Assembly: GCF_034424805.1 (NCBI RefSeq) | Contig: NZ_JAXOUF010000003.1 | Location: 496,001-560,000, forward strand | Length of the DNA stretch: 64,000 nucleotides | Direction: 5' to 3' | DNA from: Labrys sedimenti | Lineage (GTDB): Bacteria > Pseudomonadota > Alphaproteobacteria > Rhizobiales > Labraceae | In this document: positions 42,252 through 53,129 of the stretch, piece by piece | Numbering within the stretch: the first letter of the stretch is position 1 | How the letters are laid out: every line of letters starts with the position of its first letter | Position numbers and translations under genes: made by a program | The notes under the pieces: model-generated | Told to the model about the DNA's origin: nothing | Database searches by the model: none | The model's input: only the letters and a program-made list of their open reading frames with translations

Positions 42252-45083
42252 TTACTCCGCCGCGATGCGACGTGAGTTCTTCGCCATCGTCGCATATTCG
42301 TTCTGCCATTCGGTCGGGCCATTGGAAGGCATGACCTGCACCGCCGTCACCTTGTATTCGGGGCAATTGGTCGCCCAGTCCGAATAATCGGTGGTGATGA
42401 CGTTGGCCTGCGTCGAGGGGTGATGGAAGGTGGTGTAGACCACGCCCGGCGCCACACGGTCGGTAATGGTGGCGCGCAGCGAGGTCGAGCCCGAGCGACT
42501 TTCGAGCCGTACCCAGTCGCCCTCCCGCACGCCGCGCTGCTCGGCATCATGGGGATGGATTTCCAGGATATCCTCCTCATGCCACAGCGAATTCTCGGTG
42601 CGCCGGGTCTGCGCGCCGACATTGTACTGTGACAGGATGCGGCCGGTGGTGAGCAGCAACGGGAAGCGCGCACCGGTACGTTCGTCGGTCGGGATGTATT
42701 CGGTGACCATGAAGCGGCCCTTGCCGCGGACGAAATGGTCGATATGCATGATCGGGGTGCCCTCGGGCGCCTTGTCGTTGCAGGGCCACTGCACCGAGCC
42801 GTCGCGCTCCAGCTTCTCGTAGGAGACGCCGGCGAAGGAAGGCGTGAGGCGGGCGATCTCGTCCATGATCTGCGAAGGGTGTTCGTAGGGCATGGGGAAG
42901 CCCATGGCTTCGGCGATCAGCAACGTGATTTCCCAGTCGGCATAGCCTGCCTTGGGCGCCATCACCTTGCGCACGCGCTGGATGCGGCGCTCGGCATTGG
43001 TGAAGGTGCCGTCCTTCTCCAGGAAGGAGGAGCCGGGAAGGAAGACATGGGCATAGTTGGCGGTCTCGTTCAGGAAGAGATCCTGCACGACGACGCATTC
43101 CATCGCGGCCAGGCCTGCCGTGACATGCTTGGTGTCCGGATCGGACTGCACGATGTCCTCACCCTGCACATAGAGGCCGAGGAACGAACCCTCGACGGCG
43201 GCGTCGAGCATGTTGGGAATGCGCAGGCCCGGCTCCTTGTCGAGATGGACGCCCCAGAATTCCTCGAACATGTGGCGCACTTCATCGCCGGCGATGTGGC
43301 GATAGCCCGGCAGTTCGTGCGGGAACGAGCCCATGTCACAGGAGCCCTGCACGTTGTTCTGGCCGCGCAGCGGGTTCACGCCGACGCCGCGGCGGCCGAT
43401 ATTGCCGGTGGCCATGGCAAGATTGGCGATCGCCATCACCGTGGTCGAGCCCTGGCTGTGCTCGGTGACACCGAGGCCGTAATAGATGGCGCCATTGCCG
43501 CCGGTGGCGTAGAGGCGGGCAGCCCCACGCACCAACTCGGCCGGCACGCCGGTATACTGCTCCACCGCTTCCGGCGAGTGCCTGGGATCGGCGACGAAGG
43601 CGGCCCAGTTCTGGAACTCGTCCCAGTCGCAACGCTCCCGCACATAATCCTCGGCGACTAGGCCCTCGGTGACGATGACATGGGCCAGGGCCGTCACAAT
43701 GGCGACATTGGTGCCCGGCAGCAGGGGCAGATGGTAGTCGGCTTCGACATGCGGCGTGCGCACGATGTCGGTCTTGCGCGGATCGATGACGATCAGGCGG
43801 GCGCCCTCGCGCAGGCGCTTCTTCATGCGCGAGCCGAAGACGGGATGGCCGTCCGTCGGATTGGCGCCGATGACGACGATGACGTCGCTATCCTCGACCG
43901 AGTCGAAGTCCTGTGTGCCGGCGGAGGTGCCGAAGGTCTGGCCGAGGCCATAGCCCGTCGGCGAATGGCAGACGCGGGCGCAGGTGTCGACATTGTTGTT
44001 GCCGAAGCCGCCGCGGATCAGTTTCTGGACCAGATAGGTCTCTTCATTGGTGCAGCGCGAAGAGGTGATGCCGCCGATCGAGGCCTTGCCATGCTTGGCC
44101 TGGATGCGCTTGAATTCGGAAGCGGTGTAGGCGATCGCCTCTTCCCAGCTCACTTCCTTCCAGGGATCGGTGATCTTCGAGCGGATCATCGGCTTGAGGA
44201 TGCGCTCCTTGTGGGTGGCATAGCCCCAGGCGAAGCGGCCCTTGACACAGCTATGGCCGCGATTGGCCTTGCCGTCCTTGTAGGGCACCATGCGCACGAC
44301 TTCCTCGCCGCGCATTTCGGCCTTGAAGGCGCAGCCGACGCCGCAATAGGCGCAGGTCGTCACCACCGAATGCTCGGGCTGGCCGATCTCGATCACCTTG
44401 TTCTCGGTGAGCGTGGCCGTCGGGCAGGCCTGCACGCAGGCGCCGCAGGAGACACATTCGGAATCGAAGAAGGCCTCGTCCATGCCCGGCGACACCCGGC
44501 TTTCGAAGCCGCGGCCGGAGATCGTCAGCGCGAAGGTGCCCTGGACTTCCTCGCAGGCGCGTACGCAGCGCGAGCAGACGATGCATTTGGAGGTGTCGAA
44601 GGTGAAGTAGGGGTTGGAGGTATCCTTGTCGAGGCCGAGATGGTTGTCGCCCTCATAGCCGTAGCGTACTTCGCGCAGGCCCACCGCGCCCGCCATGTCC
44701 TGCAATTCGCAATCGCCATTGGCGGCGCAGGTCAGGCAGTCGAGCGGATGGTCGGAGATGTAGAGCTCCATCACGCCCTTGCGGATCTCGGCTAGGCGCG
44801 AGGTCTGCGTCTTCACCTTGATGCCCGGCGCCACCGGGGTGGTGCAGGAAGCAGGCGTGCCGTTGCGGCCCTCGATCTCGACCAGACACATGCGGCAGGA
44901 GCCCCAGGCGTCCATCATGTCGGTGGCGCAGAGCTTGGGGATCTGCGTCCCCATCTCCATGGCGGCGCGCATGATCGAGGTGCCCTCGGGCACGGTGATT
45001 TCCTGGCCGTCGATGGTCAAGGTGACCATCTTCTCCGACTTGGAGAGCGGCGTGCCGTAGTCGATTTCGTGGACGAGGGACAT
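42252..45083 (-). CDS. fdsA: NAD-dependent formate dehydrogenase alpha subunit
   Basis: 943-residue molybdo-iron-sulfur catalytic subunit oxidising formate to CO2. The N-terminal [2Fe-2S] domain has CATDMMDAWGSCRMCLVEIEG; further iron-sulfur ligands are in HPLDCLTCAANGDCELQ, CIVCSRCVRACEEVQG and CVSCGACVQACPTATL; CAYCGVGCAFKAEM binds the [4Fe-4S] of the Mo domain. The Mo ligand is Cys in DTCARVCHSPTGYGLGQTFG, so this is the Cys rather than Sec form. C-terminal DMSO reductase-family domains follow. It lies 18 bp after fdsB. Confidence 0.96.
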   Translation of the reverse strand: MSLVHEIDYGTPLSKSEKMVTLTIDGQEITVPEGTSIMRAAMEMGTQIPKLCATDMMDAWGSCRMCLVEIEGRNGTPASCTTPVAPGIKVKTQTSRLAEIRKGVMELYISDHPLDCLTCAANGDCELQDMAGAVGLREVRYGYEGDNHLGLDKDTSNPYFTFDTSKCIVCSRCVRACEEVQGTFALTISGRGFESRVSPGMDEAFFDSECVSCGACVQACPTATLTENKVIEIGQPEHSVVTTCAYCGVGCAFKAEMRGEEVVRMVPYKDGKANRGHSCVKGRFAWGYATHKERILKPMIRSKITDPWKEVSWEEAIAYTASEFKRIQAKHGKASIGGITSSRCTNEETYLVQKLIRGGFGNNNVDTCARVCHSPTGYGLGQTFGTSAGTQDFDSVEDSDVIVVIGANPTDGHPVFGSRMKKRLREGARLIVIDPRKTDIVRTPHVEADYHLPLLPGTNVAIVTALAHVIVTEGLVAEDYVRERCDWDEFQNWAAFVADPRHSPEAVEQYTGVPAELVRGAARLYATGGNGAIYYGLGVTEHSQGSTTVMAIANLAMATGNIGRRGVGVNPLRGQNNVQGSCDMGSFPHELPGYRHIAGDEVRHMFEEFWGVHLDKEPGLRIPNMLDAAVEGSFLGLYVQGEDIVQSDPDTKHVTAGLAAMECVVVQDLFLNETANYAHVFLPGSSFLEKDGTFTNAERRIQRVRKVMAPKAGYADWEITLLIAEAMGFPMPYEHPSQIMDEIARLTPSFAGVSYEKLERDGSVQWPCNDKAPEGTPIMHIDHFVRGKGRFMVTEYIPTDERTGARFPLLLTTGRILSQYNVGAQTRRTENSLWHEEDILEIHPHDAEQRGVREGDWVRLESRSGSTSLRATITDRVAPGVVYTTFHHPSTQANVITTDYSDWATNCPEYKVTAVQVMPSNGPTEWQNEYATMAKNSRRIAAE

Positions 45084-45101
45084 TGACTGTCTCCTTGGCG
45101 A

Positions 45102-46651
<1,550 letters not shown>

Positions 46652-46655
<4 letters not shown>

Positions 46656-47125
46656 CGCACCACCTCTTCCAGGGCCTTGTCGAGACGCTTGGCATCGAGC
46701 CTGGCTACCAGGCGGCCGTCGATCATCGCGGCAGGAGAGATGGAGCACAGGCCCAGGCAATAGACCGGCTCGAGTGTAACGCGTCCATCCGGCGTTGTCT
46801 CGCCGAACTCGACACCGAGCTTCTCGACGAGGTGATCCGCCAGGGCCTCGCAGCCGGCGGACTGGCAGGCCTCGGCGCGGCAGAGCTTGATGATATGCTC
46901 GCCGGCCGGTTCCCTGCGGAAATCATGGTAGAACGTCACCACGCCGTGCACCTCGGCGCGGGAGAGATTGAGCGCTTCGGCCACCATGGGAACGGCCGGC
47001 TCGGGGACATAGCCGAAGGTTTCCACAAAGGAGTGGAGGATCGGCAGCAGCGGGCCTTCCAACGTCTGGCCTGCCGCGATGAGTTCAGCCGCGCGTGCGG
47101 TATTCCAATCTTCGTGGGCTGGCAT
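46652..47125 (-). CDS. fdsG: NAD-dependent formate dehydrogenase gamma subunit
   Basis: 157-residue NuoE-like [2Fe-2S] subunit: VHGVVTFYHDFRREPAGEHIIKLCRAEACQS with the first cysteines and LEPVYCLGLCSISPAAMIDG with the second pair. It is the first gene of fdsGBA-fdhD-fdsD-cupin. No FdsR-type LysR gene lies upstream in this window. Confidence 0.95.
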
Positions 47126-47259
47126 GCCACTCTCTTTCGACTAGTTCCAGAGAGGAACAATGTGCCCTCGTTCCAACGCGATCAAGCATCAATTTTCGTC
47201 GGACGATAGAGATCTTCTATTAAGCTCCGCAAGTCACGAGAGACACTGGAAGACGGTTC

Positions 47260-47298
47260 GATCCGGGATCGTTCCGCAGCGGCGGACGATCCCGGATC
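47260..47298 (-). terminator. Hairpin after the Gly/Trp-rich gene
   Basis: GATCCGGGATCGT (47260-47272) and ACGATCCCGGATC (47286-47298) are exact complements separated by 13 bases, starting 10 bp after the stop of the minus-strand gene. No T-run follows. Confidence 0.5.
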
Positions 47299-47307
47299 TC
47301 AAAAATG

Positions 47308-47775
47308 TCAATATTGGTAGCAGACACGCTGACGACGGATGCGCCAGCCATAATCGGTGTAGACCCGCACCCGCCGCCAACGGCAGGCCGGCGCATAATC
47401 GTAATAGCCGTCGTCATAATAGCCGCCGCCATAACCGCCATAGAGGCCCGGCGTCATCAGCAGGGGAGCGAGCGCCAGACCGGCACCCCAGCCCCAGCCA
47501 TCGTCACGCCAGCGCCGGCCGTAGCCGCCGCCATACCAGCGTCGATGGCCCCAGCCGCCGCCCCAACGACGGCCCCCCCAGCCGCCACCGCCCCAGCGCC
47601 GTCCGCCCCAACCGCCGCCGCCCCAGTGGCGGCCCCCGCCGCCCCAATGGCCGCCGCCGCCATGGTAGGGATAGAGATACCCTAGGCTACGCGCTTGCGC
47701 CGGAGCGGTCGCCGTCATAGACGCCGCGCTCAGGGTAAAGGCCGCCAACGCGGCCACCAGCAATTTACGAAACAT
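47308..47775 (-). CDS. Secreted Gly/Trp/Arg-rich hypothetical protein
   Basis: 155 residues. A Sec signal peptide occupies about 1-28 (MFRKLLVAALAAFTLSAASM ... AQA). Residues about 38-95 are a low-complexity stretch with repeating units such as GGGGWGGRRW and HWGGGG. A Tyr/Gly segment and a conserved-looking C-terminus (CRWRRVRVYTDYGWRIRRQRVCYQY is split here over about 130-155) follow, with two cysteines able to pair. Similar proteins are common and uncharacterised in Hyphomicrobiales. It is upstream of and parallel to fdsG. Confidence 0.8.
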   Translation of the reverse strand: MFRKLLVAALAAFTLSAASMTATAPAQARSLGYLYPYHGGGGHWGGGGRHWGGGGWGGRRWGGGGWGGRRWGGGWGHRRWYGGGYGRRWRDDGWGWGAGLALAPLLMTPGLYGGYGGGYYDDGYYDYAPACRWRRVRVYTDYGWRIRRQRVCYQY

Positions 47776-48290
47776 GGAACACTCCTCGGAGAGGGAGTTC
47801 CGGCCTTTGTCTTAGCCAGGCCGGCAGGGCCTCTCCACCTGGAAATTACCTTAAGTTAACTATTAAGCCAGAACAGATGAACTCTTGCTATCATCGCCGT
47901 TCATGTGGCGTTCATCTTGGCGGATATGCCCGCGTAAGATCTTGAGATCATAGCACAAAACGGCGTGTTTGTCATCGCGGGACAAAGGGCGGCACGCGAA
48001 ATGATTCCAGGCCCGGCCTCGGGCAACAGCTTCTGCGTGCAGTGGAGAAGGTGACGGTTGCCTGCAGGCCTCCAGTCGCCGTAAGTATTCGCGTTCCGAT
48101 ACGACCCAAGGTAGAGGCATGCCGGCCGCCGCCCGGTTGCTGAGGCGATCAGGCATGGCTCCGGCAGCGGCAATCGCGCCATTGCAAAAGGCGGAAATTG
48201 ATTGTTTCTTTTCGCTACAAATAAACTCCAGGCCGTCAGTGAGTCGCGAGAGCGTCCTGTCGCCGGCCTGACATTCGACGGGTAGAGGAA
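47776..48290. other. Intergenic region, weak reading frame only
   Basis: 515 bases between divergent genes. It includes the promoter region of the Gly/Trp-rich gene (AT-rich stretch 47838-47880 with TTAAGTTAACTATTAAG) and that of the PfkB gene. A 97-codon minus-strand frame at 47863-48156 has a poorly placed GGAG and no recognisable similarity, so I do not call it as a gene. Confidence 0.4.
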
Positions 48291-49331
48291 ATGCAGGGTG
48301 AGCGTCCAGCCTCGGCGCGTTCCGGGATCGTCACGGCAGGAACCTGGTGCGTCGACGGCAACAAGCTGGTGGAATATTGGCCGGGCGAGGATGGCCTCGT
48401 CGAGATCCTGCACGAGGAATCGCGCGGCGGCGGTTCGGGCTGCAACCTCGCCATCGATATCAAGCGTCTCGATCCAGATATCTGGGTGGAGACGCAAGGA
48501 CTGATCGGCGAGGACGAGGATGGCCGCCTGCTCCATGCCGAAGCCGACCGCTATGGCATCGACCGCCGCCGTCTGGTGATGACGCCGGAAGCCCGCACCT
48601 TGCACACCGATGCCTATACCTCCCAGCGCAGCGGCCGGCGCACCCACATCTTCAATCCGGGCGTAGCTTCGCTGATGACGCCGGAGCATTTCGATTTCGC
48701 CGACACGAAAGGACGCATCCTCCACCTCGGCCTGCCCGGCGTGCACAAGAAAATGGATGCGCCCTGGAATGGGGATGCCAATGGCTGGCTGACCGTGCTG
48801 CGCATGGCGAGGCAGGCCGGCCTCATCACCAATCTGGAACTGGCCACCGCTTCGCCGGCACGACTGCGCGAACTGGTTCTCCCGTTGCTACCCCATCTCG
48901 ATCTCCTCGTCGTCAACGATGCCGAGATGGGGGCGATCGGCGAGGAGGAGACGGTGCGGGACGACCGCACGGTGGTCGAAGCCTGCATCAAGGCGGCACG
49001 CAAGGTCCTGGCATCAGGCAACTGCCAGGTGGTGGCGGCGCATTTTCCGACCGGGGCCGTCGCCGTGACTCGGGATGGCGACATCGTCACGCAGCCATCC
49101 ATCCGCGTGCCCAAGTCAGTGATCGCCGGTGCCAACGGGGCGGGCGATGCGTTTGCCGCCGGTTTTCTCTACGGGTTCCACGAGGGCTGGGAACTCCGGC
49201 GCTGCCTGGCGCTCGCCCATGCCGCGGCGGCGGCATCGCTGCGCTCGGTGACGACCTGCGATGCCGTGGCTCCCTGGCGCGAATGCCTCGCCCTCGCCGA
49301 TGAATGGGGCTGGAACGACGGGATCGGCTGA
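48291..49331 (+). CDS. PfkB-family carbohydrate kinase
   Basis: 346-residue ribokinase/PfkB-fold kinase. It has GGGSGCNLAIDIKRL near residue 46 (substrate loop), GLIGEDEDGRLL, and the catalytic PfkB signature ANGAGDAFAAGFLYGFHEG near residue 280, where the Asp of GAGD is the base. The C-terminus (SVTTCDAVAPWRECL) is family-like. The sugar cannot be read from sequence. GAGGAA precedes the ATG. It stands alone, convergent with a DUF2569 gene. Confidence 0.88.
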   Translation: MQGERPASARSGIVTAGTWCVDGNKLVEYWPGEDGLVEILHEESRGGGSGCNLAIDIKRLDPDIWVETQGLIGEDEDGRLLHAEADRYGIDRRRLVMTPEARTLHTDAYTSQRSGRRTHIFNPGVASLMTPEHFDFADTKGRILHLGLPGVHKKMDAPWNGDANGWLTVLRMARQAGLITNLELATASPARLRELVLPLLPHLDLLVVNDAEMGAIGEEETVRDDRTVVEACIKAARKVLASGNCQVVAAHFPTGAVAVTRDGDIVTQPSIRVPKSVIAGANGAGDAFAAGFLYGFHEGWELRRCLALAHAAAAASLRSVTTCDAVAPWRECLALADEWGWNDGIG

Positions 49332-49334
49332 GGG

Positions 49335-49874
49335 TCAGAAAATCTCGCCGATCCTGCGGTCGACGGCGGCCTCCCGCGTACGGAAGGTGTTGGCGACGCG
49401 GCGCGAGCGATGGAAATAGGGGATCCAGATCGCGGCCGCGACGATGACCTTGGTGAGTTCCCCCCAATTCTTCGGATCGGTCGATCCTCCGGTGAGAGCC
49501 ACGACGCGATAATCGACCAATATCTCCACCACGGTGGCGGTGATGACGAGGATATAGAAAATAGTCATCAGCCATGGCACGCGCGGCGAATGCGTGAAGA
49601 TAGAAAACAAGCAGGCGAGAGCGACGCCGATTGTGATCAGTGCGAAGCCGGACGATGCCGCTACGGGCAACCGCAGGGCAATGGCCGTGTCATTCGTACC
49701 GGCGATAATTGCCTTGATGCCTTCCCATTCCTCGACCACGCCATAGAGGTTGTAGACGGTCAACCCGACCGTCAGGATGAGGCCGATGATCGGCAGGATC
49801 ATCCAGCCGCCGATGCCGCGCGGCCCATCCTGCACCTGCCTCGTCGCCGTCATGGTCTCGCTTGAATGGGCCAT
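49335..49874 (-). CDS. DUF2569 membrane protein
   Basis: 179-residue inner-membrane protein with four hydrophobic segments (about 24-46, 74-93, 98-118, 136-152). The start GIGGWMILPIIGLILTV and the end IPYFHRSRRVANTF match DUF2569 (the typical W-x-PY-x-S-RV-NTF ending). Function is unknown. It ends 4 bp from the stop of the convergent kinase gene. Confidence 0.85.
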   Translation of the reverse strand: MAHSSETMTATRQVQDGPRGIGGWMILPIIGLILTVGLTVYNLYGVVEEWEGIKAIIAGTNDTAIALRLPVAASSGFALITIGVALACLFSIFTHSPRVPWLMTIFYILVITATVVEILVDYRVVALTGGSTDPKNWGELTKVIVAAAIWIPYFHRSRRVANTFRTREAAVDRRIGEIF

Positions 49875-50045
49875 GTTACCCCCCTGCTGCCGCCAGGGAT
49901 CATAATCGAACGGCCTGCTTCATTTGTGCAACTCCACACGATCCGCGTCCTTGCGATCTTGCACGCCGGCCGGAACGCAGCATTCGGCTTCCTGCGGCTC
50001 GTGGCGGCAGCCGAGCTGGCTTTCGAAGACGCCTGAACCGAGCTT

Positions 50046-51230
50046 CTATCTGAGGGCAAGGCCGGTGTCGGGCGCGAAGAAGCGGGCCTGGCCCATGTCG
50101 ACGCCGATCTCGATATGGTCGCCGCGTTCGGGCAGGCGGGCCGGCTCAACCCGCGCGGTGATGCGGTTGGCCGCGCCGGCGCCCGCTTCCGATCCGGTCG
50201 CGAGCCGCCCGGTCCCGGCCACCGCCGAAGCGGCGGGCAGGTCGAAGAAGACATAGGCGTCGGCACCGGTCATCTCGGTGAGCAGGACCTCGCAGGACAA
50301 GCCCCCGCCGGCAGAAACCGGCAGGCGGAAGCTTTCGGGCCGCAGGCCCAGGATGACGTCGCGCCCCTTGAAGGCGGCGAGGCCGGCATTGGCCTGGAGC
50401 AATCCGGCCGGCAAGGGCAGGCGCAGCGCGGTGCCGGCAATGGCGGCAAAGGCGGTGCCGGCCTCTTCGCCGAGATGCACGCTCAGGAAATTCATGGCCG
50501 GCGAGCCGATGAAGCCGGCAACGAACAGGTTGACGGGGTTCTCATAGAGTTCGCGCGGCGGTGCGCATTGCTGGAGATTGCTCTCGCCTTCCTTCGTCAC
50601 CGGGCGCAGCACCGCGACGCGGTCGCCCATGGTCATCGCCTCGACCTGGTCATGCGTGACATAGAGCGTGGTGACGCCGAGTTGGGCGTTGAGCAGCTTC
50701 AATTCGGCCCGCATCTGCACCCGCAGCTTGGCGTCGAGATTGGAGAGCGGCTCATCCATCAGGAAGCATTGCGGGTCGCGCACGATGGCCCGGCCCATGG
50801 CGACGCGCTGGCGCTGGCCGCCGGACAGGGCGCCGGGCTTGCGCTTGAGCAGATGGGTGAGATCGAGGATGCGGGCAGCCTTCTCCACCTTCTCCTTGAT
50901 CACCGCCGGCGGCACTTTGCGCTGGCCGAGGCCGAAGGCCATGTTCTCGTAGACGTCCATATGCGGGTAGAGCGCATAGTTCTGGAACACCATGGCGACG
51001 TCCCGGTCGCCCGGGTCGGCATTGGTGACGTCGCGGCCTCCGATCAGCACCTGGCCTTGCGACAGGTCCTCCAGGCCGGCGGCGCTGCGCAGCAAGGTCG
51101 ACTTGCCGCATCCCGAGGGACCGACCAGCACCAGGAACTCGCCATCCCTGATGTCGAGATCGACATTGGCGAGCGCCAGCGTGCCGTCCGGGAAGCGTTT
51201 GCCGACGGATTTGAAGGACAGTGTCGCCAT
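50046..51230 (-). CDS. ABC transporter ATP-binding protein, MalK/UgpC type
   Basis: 394-residue ATPase of carbohydrate importers: Walker A LVGPSGCGKSTLLR, Q-loop FQNYALYPHM, signature LSGGQRQRVAMGRAIVRDP, Walker B CFLMDEPLSNLDA, and switch His in YVTHDQ. The C-terminal third is the MalK-type regulatory OB fold (VILGLRPESFRLP). An insertion VTKEGESNLQQCAPP near residue 210 is longer than in MalK. Its start overlaps the stop of the Gfo/Idh gene (TGATG). It is the last gene of the import operon. Confidence 0.94.
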   Translation of the reverse strand: MATLSFKSVGKRFPDGTLALANVDLDIRDGEFLVLVGPSGCGKSTLLRSAAGLEDLSQGQVLIGGRDVTNADPGDRDVAMVFQNYALYPHMDVYENMAFGLGQRKVPPAVIKEKVEKAARILDLTHLLKRKPGALSGGQRQRVAMGRAIVRDPQCFLMDEPLSNLDAKLRVQMRAELKLLNAQLGVTTLYVTHDQVEAMTMGDRVAVLRPVTKEGESNLQQCAPPRELYENPVNLFVAGFIGSPAMNFLSVHLGEEAGTAFAAIAGTALRLPLPAGLLQANAGLAAFKGRDVILGLRPESFRLPVSAGGGLSCEVLLTEMTGADAYVFFDLPAASAVAGTGRLATGSEAGAGAANRITARVEPARLPERGDHIEIGVDMGQARFFAPDTGLALR

Positions 51231-52276
51231 CAGACCCCTCCCTTTGCCAGCGTCACGGCATTGCCGTTGGCGGCGGCCTGTTCGATCGCCGCAAGCACGC
51301 GGGTGACCTTGAGGCCATCGGTGGCATCGGCCAGCACGGGCGCGCCGGTGGTGACGGCGTCGACAAAGCGGGCGATGGCCTCCATCACGAAGCCGCCGAT
51401 GCGCCCGCCGGCGGCCGGCGTCACGCCGAGCAGGTCGGCGGTCTTGAGCCCGGCACCGGCATATTTGCGGAAGGCGCCGTTCTGGGCGGTGTCGAGCTGC
51501 AGCGAGCCCTTCTCGCCGACGATCTCCGCTCTGAAGTCGAAGACCAGAGGCAGGTCACGCGGCAGCACCCAGCTGTTCTCCAGCGTGGCGACGGCGCCAT
51601 TGTCGAATTCGAGCAGCGAGATGTGGACGTCGGCGGTGTCGACACCCTGGGCGGCGAGATGGCCGCGACGCACCATCGCCTGCACCTTGACGACATCGGC
51701 AGCCAGCATGAAGCAGAGCGCATCGACCGCATGGCTGCCGAGGAACCACAAAGCGGAGGAGCGGCTGGCCCAGGACAGGAGCTCGAAGGGTACGAAGACC
51801 GTGTTGGAGAGCCGGGCCGAGGCATGCAGCGGCTTGCCGATCTCGCCCTGCGCGATGGTCTCCCTGGCGGTGTGGACGGCCGGGTTGACGCGGTTGTGGA
51901 AGTCCACCATCACCTTGACCTCGCTTTTGGCGGCGGCCTCTGCAATCGTCTCGGCTTCGGCGAGCGTGGTCGCCAGCGGCTTTTCGCTCATGACATGCTT
52001 GCCGGCCTCGATGGCCGCCAGCACGATTTCGGCATGGGCGAAGTCGGGCGTGGCCACCGTCACCGCCTCGACGTCGGGATCGGCGATGAGGGCGCGGAAA
52101 TCCTGATAGACCTTCTTCGCCCCGAACTGGCGCTGCATCTCGGCGCCGCGTTCCGGGTTGAGATCGCATACCGCGGCAAGCTCGGCGCCAGGAATGGCGT
52201 TCAGCGTCTTGCAGTGGAAGGAACCCCACAAGCCGGCGCCGACGACACCGAAACGGGCGGATTTCTGGGTAGACAT
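51230..52276 (-). CDS. Gfo/Idh/MocA family oxidoreductase
   Basis: 348-residue NAD(P)-dependent dehydrogenase: Rossmann motif FGVVGAGLWGSFHCKTL at the N-terminus, TPDFAHAEIVLAAIEAGKHVMSEKPLA with the EKP lysine, and a C-terminal alpha/beta domain. Relatives oxidise inositols, sugars or glycosides at a ring hydroxyl. The start at 52276 has AAAGGA upstream. It lies inside the ABC operon between permease and ATPase genes, so its substrate is likely the imported compound or a derivative. Confidence 0.93.
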   Translation of the reverse strand: MSTQKSARFGVVGAGLWGSFHCKTLNAIPGAELAAVCDLNPERGAEMQRQFGAKKVYQDFRALIADPDVEAVTVATPDFAHAEIVLAAIEAGKHVMSEKPLATTLAEAETIAEAAAKSEVKVMVDFHNRVNPAVHTARETIAQGEIGKPLHASARLSNTVFVPFELLSWASRSSALWFLGSHAVDALCFMLAADVVKVQAMVRRGHLAAQGVDTADVHISLLEFDNGAVATLENSWVLPRDLPLVFDFRAEIVGEKGSLQLDTAQNGAFRKYAGAGLKTADLLGVTPAAGGRIGGFVMEAIARFVDAVTTGAPVLADATDGLKVTRVLAAIEQAAANGNAVTLAKGGV

Positions 52277-52282
52277 CAACAA

Positions 52283-53116
52283 TTATCCTTTGACAGAACC
52301 GAAGGTGAGGCCGCGCACGACATAGCGGTCGAGCGCGAGAAAAATGATCATCGGCGGCAGCATGGCGGCGAGGGCGGCGGCGCCGATGAAGCCCCAGGTC
52401 ACGCCGGCAGTGCCGAAATATTGCAGCGTGCCGACCGGCAGGGTCGCCGTGGCCCGGTTGGCCAGCACGAGGGGGAAGGCGGCGTTGTTCCAGGCGAAGA
52501 CAAAGGCGAACATCGAGGTGACGATGATGCCGGGCCGCACCAAGGGCAGCACGATCTTGAGCACGATGGCCGGCGTCTTGGCGCCGTCGACGCGCGCGGC
52601 CTCCTCGATCTCGACCGGCACCTCGTCGATGAAGCTCTTCATCAGCCAGATCGAGAAGGGGATGGTCAGCGTCTGCATGATCAGGATCATGGAGAAATAG
52701 CTGCCCTTCAGGCCGACCGAGCTTGCCAGGATCGAATAGGGGATCAGGAAGGCCACGGGCGGTGCCATTAGCAAGCCGAGATACCAGAGCATGATGTTCT
52801 TGCGGCCGCGGATGCGGAAGCGCGACAGCGCATAGGCCGCCGGCAGGGAGAAGGGCAGGTTCAGGAGCACCGCGCCGATGGCGACGATCAGGCTGTTGAC
52901 GAGCTGGGGCAGGTTGTTGCCGGGATCGCCGAAGGTGTAGTGCAGAGAGGTCCAGTCCGGCTTGAAGGTCAGCACCGGCGGCATGGTGAAGAAGGTGTCG
53001 GAGGGGCGGATCGCCAGCAGGGCGAACCACAGGATCGGGCCGATGAAGAAGGCGAGCAGCAGCAGCGTCAGCGCATAGCTTATCGCGGTGCCGGCCAGTT
53101 TCTTTCCCTTGCGCAT
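52283..53116 (-). CDS. Carbohydrate ABC transporter permease (MalG type)
   Basis: 277-residue membrane permease with six predicted segments; the EAA coupling loop is EIEEAARVDGAKTPAIVLKIVLPLVRPG. The C-terminus GLTFGSVKG is typical of MalG/UgpE-like proteins. It lies 6 bp upstream of the Gfo/Idh gene and 13 bp downstream of the other permease gene. Confidence 0.94.
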   Translation of the reverse strand: MRKGKKLAGTAISYALTLLLLAFFIGPILWFALLAIRPSDTFFTMPPVLTFKPDWTSLHYTFGDPGNNLPQLVNSLIVAIGAVLLNLPFSLPAAYALSRFRIRGRKNIMLWYLGLLMAPPVAFLIPYSILASSVGLKGSYFSMILIMQTLTIPFSIWLMKSFIDEVPVEIEEAARVDGAKTPAIVLKIVLPLVRPGIIVTSMFAFVFAWNNAAFPLVLANRATATLPVGTLQYFGTAGVTWGFIGAAALAAMLPPMIIFLALDRYVVRGLTFGSVKG

Positions 53117-53129
53117 GGTCGGCTCCTCC

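Noticed and set aside
47863..48156. A 97-codon minus-strand frame between the Gly/Trp-rich and PfkB genes
   Set aside because: The GGAG is only two bases from the ATG, composition is not distinctive and no similarity is recognised; recorded only as part of the intergenic region.
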